Assembly (NCBI RefSeq): GCF_004361835.1
Contig: NZ_SNWD01000005.1
Location: forward strand, 1 to 64,000
Direction: 5' to 3'
Source: Stakelama pacifica
GTDB lineage: Bacteria; Pseudomonadota; Alphaproteobacteria; Sphingomonadales; Sphingomonadaceae
Length of the DNA stretch: 64,000 nt
A model generated the notes under the pieces. That model did no database searches. It saw only the letters and a list, made by a program, of their open reading frames with translations, and was not told the origin of the DNA. The position numbers and the translations under genes were made by a program. Below, in pieces: positions 33,909 to 42,482 of the stretch (positions within the stretch are counted from its first letter, which is position 1; each line of letters opens with the position of its first letter).

Positions 33909-36900
33909 ATGACCTTATCCGGATATATCCGTGCCAGACGATCCTCCGCCACATTGCTGAAGGCGCTTGCGCTCGCGCTCGTCTTCGCCCTGATCGCAGC
34001 CGGCGGAATTGCACTGACGCGCGAGAGCAGCAGGATCGCGGCCTTATGGCTTCCCAATGCCATTTTGCTCGCCGTCATTCTGCGCTCGCATCGTCCCACC
34101 CGATTCGATTATCTGGTCTTCTGTGCGATTGCCAACGTCGCCGCCAATTATCTGATCGGCGACCCCCTCTCCACCGCGCTGCTACTGGCAAGCATCAACC
34201 TGGCGGAAGTAGTCGCTGCCTGCCTCATCCTGCGCTGGCTGGGTGCGGAAATACTCGACATGGGCAGGCTGGAACATCTCGGCAAGCTGGCCTTTGCCGG
34301 AATCGTCGCGCCGATGTTTTCGGGAACGCTCGCGGCCATCGCGCTGTCCGGCCCTGATGACTTCCTGTCCCGCGCGGTCTGGCTGTCCTGGGTGGCGTCG
34401 GACGGTCTGGGGCTGATGATCGTGACCCCGGTCGTAATGATCGGCATCGATGCCTGGCGCGCCCGGCGCAAGCCGCGCCCGGGCGAGGTCAGCGAATGGC
34501 TGCTCTTCATTCTCGGCGCGTCTTCGGTCAATATCGCCGTCTTCGCGCAGACTCGCTATCCTTTCCTGTTCCTCGTCTGTCCGATCGCGATCATCGCCGC
34601 GTTCCGCACCGGGATATTGGGCACCGCGGTTGCGGTGACGATCATCTCGATCGTCGCATCGGTCGCGACGATGCTTGGCTACGGCCCGATCATGCTGGTC
34701 CGCGGCGACCTGCCCTCCCGGCTGGTCGTGCTGCAGCTTTTCCTCGCCAGCACCTTTTTGATGGCGCTGCCCGTTGCCGCAGCGCTCGCCAGTCGCGCGG
34801 CGATGCGGCGCGAATTGCAGGAAAGCCGCGACTTTGCGGAGCTTATCCTCGAAAATATGGGCGAAGTTGTGTTTCGCGCTGACGCCGAGGGTCGATGGAT
34901 TTTCCTGAACCCGGCATGGGAACAGCTGACAGGATATACGGTTTCGGAGAGTCTGGGCTGGCTGACCACACGATTGTTGCATCAGGAGGATTTCGCGAAA
35001 GCGCAGGAAATCTATCCCGGGATCGTTTCGGGCGCGCTCCGGGAGATTCAGCTGGCGCAGCGCTTTACCAATGCGGACGGAGAGACACGGCACATCGTAG
35101 CGAGCGTGCGGCGACTGGCCGATGCCGAGGGCAATTTTATCGGCACCACCGGCAATATCCGCGACGTCACCTCACAACTCCTCGCCGAGGAGCAGCTGCG
35201 CGCAAGCGAGGAGCGCTTCCGCCTGCTTGCCGAAGCCGCGCCGGTCGGCATTTTTCAGGTAACCGCGGCGGGCAAACTTTCCTACACCAACTCCGCTTGG
35301 AACCGAATGTCGGGCCTGACGCTTGAAGAGGCGCGCGAAAACGGCTGGATGCGCGCCATGTCGGCCGAAGAAGGCAGAAACCTTGCAAATGCCTGGGCGG
35401 AGGCATTCCATTCGGGCTGCGATTTTCGGGGTGAAGCGCGCTGGCGCCACGCCGATGGCACCTCGACCTGGATCGATATGCTCGCACGGCCGGTGTTCAA
35501 CGCCGATCACGCTTTGATGGGCTATATCGGCGTTTCGGTCGATATCACCGATCGCAAGACGCTGGAGTTCGAGCTTCAGGAGGCGCGCCGCACCGCCGAA
35601 GCCGCGGCGCAGGCAAAGACGGTTTTCCTCGCCAACATGAGCCATGAGCTGCGCACGCCGATGAACGGGGTGCTCGGCTTTACCGATCTGCTCCTGTCCG
35701 AGCGGCTGACCGAACGCCAGCATCGCCACGCGCAGCTGATCGCCGATTCGGGCCGGGCTATGATGCGCCTGCTCAACGATATTCTCGATATTTCCAAGAT
35801 CGAATCGGGTCAGATGCAGCTGTCGCGCGATCCGCTGAATTTCCGGCACAAGCTGGCGGGCTGTATCGATCTGGTGAATCCGCTTGCTGCGCAAAAGGGT
35901 GTGGAGATCAGCCTGCATGTCGCCGATAGCGTGCCGCCGCTGATTATGGGCGATGCGTTGCGGCTGCGTCAGGTCCTGCTCAACCTGCTCGGCAATGCAA
36001 CGAAATTTACGCATGAGGGACGCATCTCGGTCAGTGCCTCTATCGTCGGTGACGATGGCGATCGATGGCTGCGGATCGACGTCGCCGATACAGGAATCGG
36101 AATTCCCGAAGACCGGACCGGCGCGATTTTCGAAAGCTTTGCGCAGGCCGATACCGCGACCGCGCGCAAATATGGCGGAAGCGGTCTGGGCCTCGCGATC
36201 AGCCATAATCTCGTCGCGCTGATGCAGGGCAGCCTGACGGTCGAGAGTCAGGAGAATGTCGGCACCACCTTCACCGTCAGGCTGCCGCTGCACGAGGCGG
36301 AACCGGGCGCAGCGGAGATCGAGGATGAAGCGGAGCCGGTCGAAAGCGGCGTGGTGCGGGCGCGGATTCTGGTCGCCGAGGATAATGACATCAATCAGGC
36401 GCTGATCCGGTCGATGGCCGAACGACTGGGGCTTGAGATCGATATTGCCGAAAATGGCGAGGAAGCGATCGCGCTGATCCTCGATCGCCCTCCCGACGCC
36501 CCGGCCTATGACATGGTCCTGATGGACATGCAGATGCCGGTGATCGACGGGCTGGAGGCGACGCGGCGGCTTCGCGCGGCGGGGATCTCCGCCGAGCAGC
36601 TGCCGATCGTCGCGCTCACCGCCAATGCCTATGCCGAGGATATCGAGGCATGCCAGAAAGCGGGCATGCAGGCGCATCTTGCCAAGCCGATCACCATGCG
36701 CGCGCTGCGCCGGATGGTGGAGAAATGGGTCGGCGTGGAAACCGACGGAAGCGGACGCGATGCCGCCGGCGCCAGCGACAGTTTGCAGGGGCGATACCTG
36801 CAGCGGAAGCGCGATCTCTTCGCGCGAATTGAGGATGCGCTCGGCTCGCAAAGCATCACCTCCGAAGCGCTTGGCGAGATTACGATTCAGCTCCACAAGC

Positions 36901-37049
36901 TGGCGGGCACTGCGGGTATTTTCGGCGAGGATCGCCTCGGCGAAATCGCCTCGCAGATCGAACATGCGATGCGCGCGCATCCCGACCGGGCCGCGCATAT
37001 CCTTTCGGAACGCTTCGAGGCGCTGAAGCGGGCGGGTCAGGACGTATAG
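33909..37049 (+). CDS. MASE1 hybrid histidine kinase (PAS-PAS-HisKA-HATPase-REC-Hpt)
   Basis: A 1046-residue sensor. About eight hydrophobic helices form a MASE1-like sensor (residues about 15-300), then two PAS domains (about 320-430 and 440-560). The HisKA site NMSHELRTP has His579, followed by the ATPase domain (N-box LLGNATKF; GGSGLGLAIS). A receiver domain has Asp873 (LMDMQMP), and a C-terminal Hpt has His996 (QLHKLAGTAG). It can run a full phosphorelay within one chain. No separate response regulator lies beside it, and its signal is unknown. Confidence 0.9.
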   Translation: MTLSGYIRARRSSATLLKALALALVFALIAAGGIALTRESSRIAALWLPNAILLAVILRSHRPTRFDYLVFCAIANVAANYLIGDPLSTALLLASINLAEVVAACLILRWLGAEILDMGRLEHLGKLAFAGIVAPMFSGTLAAIALSGPDDFLSRAVWLSWVASDGLGLMIVTPVVMIGIDAWRARRKPRPGEVSEWLLFILGASSVNIAVFAQTRYPFLFLVCPIAIIAAFRTGILGTAVAVTIISIVASVATMLGYGPIMLVRGDLPSRLVVLQLFLASTFLMALPVAAALASRAAMRRELQESRDFAELILENMGEVVFRADAEGRWIFLNPAWEQLTGYTVSESLGWLTTRLLHQEDFAKAQEIYPGIVSGALREIQLAQRFTNADGETRHIVASVRRLADAEGNFIGTTGNIRDVTSQLLAEEQLRASEERFRLLAEAAPVGIFQVTAAGKLSYTNSAWNRMSGLTLEEARENGWMRAMSAEEGRNLANAWAEAFHSGCDFRGEARWRHADGTSTWIDMLARPVFNADHALMGYIGVSVDITDRKTLEFELQEARRTAEAAAQAKTVFLANMSHELRTPMNGVLGFTDLLLSERLTERQHRHAQLIADSGRAMMRLLNDILDISKIESGQMQLSRDPLNFRHKLAGCIDLVNPLAAQKGVEISLHVADSVPPLIMGDALRLRQVLLNLLGNATKFTHEGRISVSASIVGDDGDRWLRIDVADTGIGIPEDRTGAIFESFAQADTATARKYGGSGLGLAISHNLVALMQGSLTVESQENVGTTFTVRLPLHEAEPGAAEIEDEAEPVESGVVRARILVAEDNDINQALIRSMAERLGLEIDIAENGEEAIALILDRPPDAPAYDMVLMDMQMPVIDGLEATRRLRAAGISAEQLPIVALTANAYAEDIEACQKAGMQAHLAKPITMRALRRMVEKWVGVETDGSGRDAAGASDSLQGRYLQRKRDLFARIEDALGSQSITSEALGEITIQLHKLAGTAGIFGEDRLGEIASQIEHAMRAHPDRAAHILSERFEALKRAGQDV

Positions 37050-37073
37050 CGCGACCGCCGCGATGCTCCGCGC

Positions 37074-37093
37074 CCCGACCCGAACGGATCGGG
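37074..37093. terminator. weak hairpin between convergent genes
   Basis: CCCGA (37074-37078) can pair with TCGGG (37089-37093), with CCG/CGG extending the stem past one mismatch around a very short AA loop. It lies between the kinase stop and the TonB-receptor stop. There is no T-tract, so termination here is only a suggestion. Confidence 0.25.
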
Positions 37094-37106
37094 ACGCGGG
37101 CACGGG

Positions 37107-39179
37107 TCAGAAGCGATAGCCCAGCGTCGCCATCACATTGCGCGGCGCACCCACGAAGCAATCGCCGCGCGCCAGACAGGACGCGAAATAGCGATGGTCG
37201 AGCAGGTTGGTCGCATTCACTGCGAGCCGCCACTGGTTCCATGTCACTTCGGCAAGCGCGTCGACGGTGAAATAATCGGGCGTGGTAATATTGGTGGCCG
37301 GATCGTCGATATTGCCGATCGACAGACGCTTTCCGGTATAGACGCCGCCTACCCCCAGTTTGAGCTGCTGTTCATTCGGCGCGCCGAACGTCTTTGTCGC
37401 CCAGACCGACGCGACATGGCGCGGCAGCACGGTCAGGTTCGGCGTGTCGCCCAGCGACAGATCGTTATAGCCGTAATTGACGAGCAGCTCGAAATTCTCG
37501 GGCAGGATTCGCCGCGCCTCCAGTTCGACGCCCTTGGTGGTGAGTTCGCCCGATTGAAAGGTCGTGCCGCCCGGACCATAGATCAGGCGATTGCGCTCCT
37601 TGATATGGAATGCCGTCACGGTGACCAGCGTGTCGGGGTCCGCCTGCCATTTGACGCCCGCTTCGAACTGGCGACCGGTCTGCGGGATATAAGCGCGGCC
37701 GTTCTGGTCGCTGCCCGCGACCGGCAGGAAGCTTTCGGTATAGCTGAAAAAGGGCGAAATCCCCGCCCCGATCTCGCCGATGATCCCCGCGCGGAAGGTC
37801 GTCGCCTTATCCACCCGGCCGGTGTTCGACGTCACCCGGTCGCGCCGGCCGCCGAGAACGACCGAAATACGGTCGAAAAAGCGGATCTGGTCCTGAACAT
37901 AGATGCCGAGCTGTTTCTGCGAATCCACCGTCGGAGTCGCGCTGACCACCGGCTCGCTCAGCGAATCATAGTCGATATCGTAGATATCGACGATATCGCT
38001 CCCCCTGCCCTGCCGCTTGGTAACCTTGTTCCAGCTATAGTCGAGCCCGACCAGCAGGCGATGTTCGATCGCGCCGCCGGTATTGAACGAAAACAGCAGA
38101 TTATTGTCGGTCGAAAAAACATCGGTGCTGGCGATGCTGCCCGAGCTGATCACCCCGATCCTGCGCCGCGCCGGGTCCAGATAGGGATTGGCCGGATTGC
38201 TGTAGCTGTTGGGATAGCGCGAGAAATAGTCGACATCAGCGCGGATATAGCGCGCCTTGAGCGACAATTTGACGAGATCGCCGAACCGGTGGGTGACGCT
38301 CCCCATCCCCTGTTTCGACGTGCCATCATAGCGGTCGAATCCGGGCTTTGCCAGCGACAGGAACGGATCGAGCCGCGGATTGTCGCCATTGGGGCGAAGC
38401 GTACCGACGATCGGCAGGAATTGCGATGTCGATCCGGTTTTATCGTCCTGATACAGGCCGGTAAGCACCAGATCGGTATCGGGCGTCGGCTGCCAGCGGA
38501 GCGACGGCGCGATGAAATAACGGTCATCGGGTACGTGCGCGATATAGGTATCGGCATTGCGCGCCCGCCCCACCAGCCGCACGGCGAGGCTGTTGCTGAG
38601 CGCGACATTCACATCGCCCATCACTTCCTTGCGATCATAGCTGCCATACACGGCGCGCATTTCGCCGCCGGTCGTGAAGGTCGGCGTCTTGGATACCAGA
38701 TTGACCAGCCCGCCGATCGACCCCTGACCGAACAATACCGATGCCGGTCCGCGCACGACCTCGACTCGTTCGAAATTATACGGATCGGCGGTGATGCTGG
38801 CGTAAGAGCTGAAAATGTCGCGCATGCCGTCGCGAAACTGCAGGGCGTTGATGCCGCGCACGGTGAAGCTGTCGACGCGCGTGTCGCGGCCATAGGCGTT
38901 TGTCAGCACACCGGCGGTATATTTCACCGTATCGCTGACGCTGATCGCGCCCTGCTCCAGATATTGCTCGGCGGGGACGACGGTGATCGGCTGCGGCGTT
39001 TCGATCAGCGGCGTTTCGGTTTTGGTTCCCGAATATTGGTTGCCGGTGACGATGATTTCCTGCGCATCGCCTGCCGCTTCGCCTTTCTTCGCTGTGTCGG
39101 ATAGCGCCTCCGCATGCGCCGATCCCGACTGGATCATCGCCACGGCAACGCCGCACAGGAATATCGATCTCATTTTCAC
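37107..39179 (-). CDS. TonB-dependent siderophore receptor
   Basis: A 690-residue outer-membrane receptor. Signal peptide residues 1-23 (ending AHAEA), then a plug domain with QEIIVTGNQYSGTKTETPLIETPQPI as TonB-box region and VEVVRGPASVLFGQGSIGGLVNLVSK. The beta-barrel ends in aromatic YRF. The plug sequence PLIETPQPITVV is typical of FhuA/FpvA-like ferric-siderophore receptors. A near-consensus Fur box lies 29-47 bp upstream of the start, so iron starvation should induce it. No siderophore biosynthesis genes are nearby. Confidence 0.92.
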   Translation of the reverse strand: MKMRSIFLCGVAVAMIQSGSAHAEALSDTAKKGEAAGDAQEIIVTGNQYSGTKTETPLIETPQPITVVPAEQYLEQGAISVSDTVKYTAGVLTNAYGRDTRVDSFTVRGINALQFRDGMRDIFSSYASITADPYNFERVEVVRGPASVLFGQGSIGGLVNLVSKTPTFTTGGEMRAVYGSYDRKEVMGDVNVALSNSLAVRLVGRARNADTYIAHVPDDRYFIAPSLRWQPTPDTDLVLTGLYQDDKTGSTSQFLPIVGTLRPNGDNPRLDPFLSLAKPGFDRYDGTSKQGMGSVTHRFGDLVKLSLKARYIRADVDYFSRYPNSYSNPANPYLDPARRRIGVISSGSIASTDVFSTDNNLLFSFNTGGAIEHRLLVGLDYSWNKVTKRQGRGSDIVDIYDIDYDSLSEPVVSATPTVDSQKQLGIYVQDQIRFFDRISVVLGGRRDRVTSNTGRVDKATTFRAGIIGEIGAGISPFFSYTESFLPVAGSDQNGRAYIPQTGRQFEAGVKWQADPDTLVTVTAFHIKERNRLIYGPGGTTFQSGELTTKGVELEARRILPENFELLVNYGYNDLSLGDTPNLTVLPRHVASVWATKTFGAPNEQQLKLGVGGVYTGKRLSIGNIDDPATNITTPDYFTVDALAEVTWNQWRLAVNATNLLDHRYFASCLARGDCFVGAPRNVMATLGYRF

Positions 39180-39207
39180 GCTGTTCCCCTTTCGGGGCCC
39201 GACTAGC

Positions 39208-39226
39208 GATAATGAGATTAATTATC
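39208..39226 (-). promoter_or_regulatory. Fur box upstream of the TonB receptor
   Basis: GATAATGAGATTAATTATC matches the 19-bp Fur consensus GATAATGATAATCATTATC at 16 of 19 positions. It lies 29-47 bp before the receptor start codon, a normal promoter position. Repression by Fe-loaded Fur is the expected control. Confidence 0.75.
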
Positions 39227-39247
39227 AATAGAAGGATATTGCGTGGT

Positions 39248-39913
39248 TCATAGCCCGATCAGACGGCGCACCTCGTCGAAATCCGATGCAATCTTACGCA
39301 CTCCCAGCGAACGAAGCCGATCGCTATGATCGGCCGCGCAATGCAGCCCTGCGCACAGCCCGATCACTTCGGCTCCCGAGGCAAGCGCGCCCTGCACCCC
39401 CACCGGTGAATCCTCTAGAATGACCATGTCGCGAATATCGAGGCCGAGCGCGCTTGCTGCATGGCGATAGACATCAGGCGCGGGTTTACCGTTGGACACG
39501 TCCTCATGGCCCGAAAAGATCATCGGCTCGAAACGGTCGCGAATCTTAAGATGGTCGAGATGCGTGCGAATCCAATATTTGGTGCTCGACGAAGCAATCG
39601 CGCGCGGCACGTCGCGCGGCAGAGATCGCACGAAATCCACCGCTCCTGCGACCGGGCTCAGCCCCCGCGCGAGCGACTCTTCCTTCTCCACCGCCCGGCT
39701 CTCCGCGAAATCCTGCGGCAGCGGCCTCCCGATCCATTGTTCGATCGCATCGGTGAAGTGCGTGCCGCTCAGCCCCATGAAATTCGCCATCGAATCGGCG
39801 GCGCTGGTCGGATGGCCAAGCCGCGTCAGATATTCGGCGAGTTTCGCATTTTCGACATGCTCGCTTTCGAGCAGGACGCCGTCAAAGTCGAAGATGATGC
39901 CTGCATAGTTCAT
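39248..39913 (-). CDS. HAD-family sugar-phosphatase-like hydrolase
   Basis: A 221-residue HAD subfamily IA protein. Motif I is IIFDFDGVLLESE (Asp9 nucleophile and Asp11), motif II is ASSSTK, motif III is the lysine in NGKPAPD, and motif IV is ILEDSPVG. The pattern resembles beta-phosphoglucomutase or 2-deoxyglucose-6-phosphatase relatives; the substrate is not certain. Its ATG overlaps the stop of the upstream yggS gene (ATGA), so the two form one transcript. Confidence 0.88.
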   Translation of the reverse strand: MNYAGIIFDFDGVLLESEHVENAKLAEYLTRLGHPTSAADSMANFMGLSGTHFTDAIEQWIGRPLPQDFAESRAVEKEESLARGLSPVAGAVDFVRSLPRDVPRAIASSSTKYWIRTHLDHLKIRDRFEPMIFSGHEDVSNGKPAPDVYRHAASALGLDIRDMVILEDSPVGVQGALASGAEVIGLCAGLHCAADHSDRLRSLGVRKIASDFDEVRRLIGL

Positions 39914-40578
39914 GCGCGCTCTCCGAACAACGCGGTGCCCACCCGGACATGCGTCGCGCCCAAGGTGACAGCGGTCGGAAAATCCGACGACATGCCCATG
40001 CTGAGACCCGAAAGGCCGTGGTCGCGCGCCATCTTGGCGAGGAGCGCAAAATAGGGCGCAGGTTCCAGATCGAGCGGGGGCACGCACATCAGCCCGGCAA
40101 CCGGGAGGTCCGCCGTTCTTGCCTCCTGAAGCAACGCGGGCAGATCGCCGATCGCGCACCCGCCCTTTTGCGCTTCATCGCCGATATTGACCTGAAGGAA
40201 GCAATCCGGGCGGCGATCCGCTTTGTCCATCGCCCTGGCGAGTGCAGTGATCAGCGAGGAACGGTCGACCGAATGGATGGCATCGAACAACGCAACGGCA
40301 TCGTCCGCCTTGTTCGACTGCAACTGGCCGACCAGATGCAGCGCGATGCCGGGCGTCCCCTCGCACAGGGCGGGCCATTTGGCCTGCGCTTCCTGAACCC
40401 GATTCTCCCCAAAAACCCGCTGACCGGCATGGATGAGCGGCTCAATGGCTGCGGCGTCATGCGTTTTGGAGATGGCGATCAGGGTCACCGACCCTTCCGG
40501 GCGACCGGCGGTTTTTCGCGCCTTGTCGATGGATTCCTGAATCGAGGCGAGGCGCCGGGCGGCATGGTCTGTGCTCAT
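39910..40578 (-). CDS. yggS: YggS/PLPBP pyridoxal-phosphate homeostasis protein
   Basis: A 222-residue protein of the alanine-racemase-like barrel fold. It has LIAISKTHDAAAIEPLI (PLP lysine in SK), GENRVQEAQAKWP, HLVGQLQSNK and LSMGMSSDFPTAV, the well-known YggS signature. It binds PLP and supports vitamin B6 balance. ATG 40578 starts MSTDHAARRL; further upstream the frame is not protein-like. It shares a short gap with the divergent ThiE-like gene (40602). Confidence 0.92.
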   Translation of the reverse strand: MSTDHAARRLASIQESIDKARKTAGRPEGSVTLIAISKTHDAAAIEPLIHAGQRVFGENRVQEAQAKWPALCEGTPGIALHLVGQLQSNKADDAVALFDAIHSVDRSSLITALARAMDKADRRPDCFLQVNIGDEAQKGGCAIGDLPALLQEARTADLPVAGLMCVPPLDLEPAPYFALLAKMARDHGLSGLSMGMSSDFPTAVTLGATHVRVGTALFGERA

Positions 40579-40601
40579 GGTGCGCGCTATAGGCGAAGGC
40601 G

Positions 40602-41159
40602 ATGCGCTCCCGCCACCCCGAAGCCCTGCCCCGCCTCTGGCTGATGACCGACGAACGGCTCGGGGAGAGGCTATGGGACGCGCTGGACGCGCTGCCGCGC
40701 GGATCGGGCGTGATCTTCCGGCATTATTCGCTTCGGCCCACCCAGCGCCGCGCACTGTTCGCTCGGGTGGCGAGGTTTAGCCGACAAAGGGGCCTGATCG
40801 TACTGCGCGCCGGCAATACGCCGCTCGGCCGGGGCGAAGACGGTGCCCATAATGCAAGACTTCCCCATCGCGGGATCAACAGCCGCGCGGTTCATTCCCG
40901 CGCCGAGCTTCAGGCCGCGATTCGCGCAAAGGCCGATTGTGTGCTGATCTCGCCGATCTTCCCGACGAACAGCCATCCCGGCGCTTCGGCGCTTGGTGTT
41001 ACGCGTGCTGCTGTTCTGGCGGCGGCAAGCCCCGTCCCGGCAATCGCACTAGGAGGCATGACGCCGGTTCGCGCGCGCCGGTTAATAAGTGCTGGATTTC
41101 ACGGATGGGCGGCGATCGGCTGGTGGGCGGATCAGAAGCGGAAAGCAGTACCGATATAG
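40602..41159 (+). CDS. Thiamine-phosphate synthase-like protein (ThiE/TenI)
   Basis: A 185-residue TIM-barrel protein, shorter than ThiE (about 210). It has LWLMTDERL at the start, and LISPIFPTNSHPGASALG, then AIALGGMTPVRARRLISAGFHGWAAIG, the phosphate-binding part of ThiE/TenI. The usual N-terminal substrate residues are poorly conserved, so true TMP-synthase activity is uncertain; TenI-like aromatase or an unknown role is possible. Its 3' end overlaps the convergent gene by 28 bp. Confidence 0.75.
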   Translation: MRSRHPEALPRLWLMTDERLGERLWDALDALPRGSGVIFRHYSLRPTQRRALFARVARFSRQRGLIVLRAGNTPLGRGEDGAHNARLPHRGINSRAVHSRAELQAAIRAKADCVLISPIFPTNSHPGASALGVTRAAVLAAASPVPAIALGGMTPVRARRLISAGFHGWAAIGWWADQKRKAVPI

Positions 41160-41845
41160 ACGGCCTGGCTGTCGCGCCGATTATCCTCATCGAACCGAAC
41201 CAGCCGGTTCTTCTCCGATTTGTACCGAACGCCGGCGGTCAGATCGAGATTACGCGCAATCGAATAGGAACCGCTGACATCGATCGAATAATTGGGATCG
41301 TCGGTAAGGGCGCGCGGCTGATTAGCGACCGGCTTTTCCTTACGCGCCTTGATCCCGCCGACAAATTTGTCGCCCTGATAGCTTACGCCGATCTCGCTGC
41401 TCTCATGGCTGCCCGGCTGCCCCGGAATGTCCAGTTTGCCGACATCGCCGGTGATCGCGAAACGCTTCCATCCGACCGACACACCCAGATTATAGGCAAT
41501 GGGCGCCAGCGCCAGCGAATCCTGTGCCGACGCGGTCGGGCGCTTCGCCGGATCGGTGGAACCGCGATCGTTCCGTGCGCGCACCGCGACAGTCACCGAC
41601 CGGCCCGAATCTTCCGCGCTGGTCGTCGGGGTGAAACGAAATTCACTGGAATCGATGCCGCTGCGTGCAAGCGATGCCGCCAGCTTGGGGTCGGCCGACG
41701 CCGGGGTGAAACTGCCGAATTGCGAATCGATCGGTTCGGGCCGGGCAATGAATTGCTGCTGCGCGCCGATTGCAGGAGCCACGGCAAAGCCGGCAGCGCA
41801 TAACGCCCCCAAGCCAAGTCCCGCGATCCATCCCTGCATTTTCAT
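41132..41845 (-). CDS. Probable outer-membrane beta-barrel protein
   Basis: A 237-residue protein with a signal peptide (residues 1-28, ending AIGAQ) and alternating-polarity strands. It ends in GTAFRF, a C-terminal Phe as in outer-membrane proteins, preceded by SIARNLDLTAGVRYKSEKNR. The pattern suggests a small porin-like barrel of sphingomonads; no specific function can be given. Starts at 41845 or 41839 are possible. It overlaps the ThiE-like gene tail to tail. Confidence 0.7.
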   Translation of the reverse strand: MKMQGWIAGLGLGALCAAGFAVAPAIGAQQQFIARPEPIDSQFGSFTPASADPKLAASLARSGIDSSEFRFTPTTSAEDSGRSVTVAVRARNDRGSTDPAKRPTASAQDSLALAPIAYNLGVSVGWKRFAITGDVGKLDIPGQPGSHESSEIGVSYQGDKFVGGIKARKEKPVANQPRALTDDPNYSIDVSGSYSIARNLDLTAGVRYKSEKNRLVRFDEDNRRDSQAVYIGTAFRF

Positions 41846-42020
41846 TTCTTGATTCTCACCCTGTGCAGTAGCCTTACCACAAAGCTGCCGCAATGTTCCA
41901 CCGGCGGTGAGTCGTTTCCCGCTACCCTGTTGCAGTATATCCACAGCTGCGGAACGCTTGCGGCCACAGCCTGAGCTTCTATAGATGCGCAGTTATATGT
42001 ATCGTTCAAGGAAAGTGCCG

Positions 42021-42461
42021 ATGATCCGTCGCCTTGCGCCCGCCATCCTGTTGGGTTCGATCGCCCTCACGCTTTCGGCCTGCGGCGGAAAAGCGCGTCC
42101 GCAAGCCGATCTTGCGGCTTCGAACGTGACGACGATCGGCGTGAACAGCTATTTGTGGCGCGCTTCGCTCGACACGCTCAGCTTCATGCCGCTGCTGCAG
42201 ACCGATTCGAGCGGCGGGGTCATCGTGACCGACTGGTATGCCAGGCCGAACGACCCGAATGAGCGGATGAAGGTCACGGTGTCGATTCTCGACCGCGATC
42301 TTCGCGCCGATGCGCTCCGCGTCGCTGCACTGCGCGAAGTGCGCCAGAACGGTCAGTGGGTCGGGGCGCCGGTTCAGGCCGCGACTGTGCAGAAGCTGGA
42401 AAGCATCATCCTTACCCGAGCGCGCGATCTGCGCCGCGCCGCCGTCACTGACGAAGGCTGA
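42021..42461 (+). CDS. DUF3576 lipoprotein
   Basis: A 146-residue protein with a lipobox (LTLSACGG, Cys about residue 21). The rest has the DUF3576 pattern: GVNSYLWRASLDTLSFMPL, then GGVIVTDWY and LRADALRVAALREV. ATG 42021 follows AAGGA at good distance. Its place directly before leuS-lptE-holA is usual in alphaproteobacteria and suggests an envelope role, but the family has no proven function. Confidence 0.88.
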   Translation: MIRRLAPAILLGSIALTLSACGGKARPQADLAASNVTTIGVNSYLWRASLDTLSFMPLLQTDSSGGVIVTDWYARPNDPNERMKVTVSILDRDLRADALRVAALREVRQNGQWVGAPVQAATVQKLESIILTRARDLRRAAVTDEG

Positions 42462-42482
42462 AGTTCAGGAGCTGAATGATCC

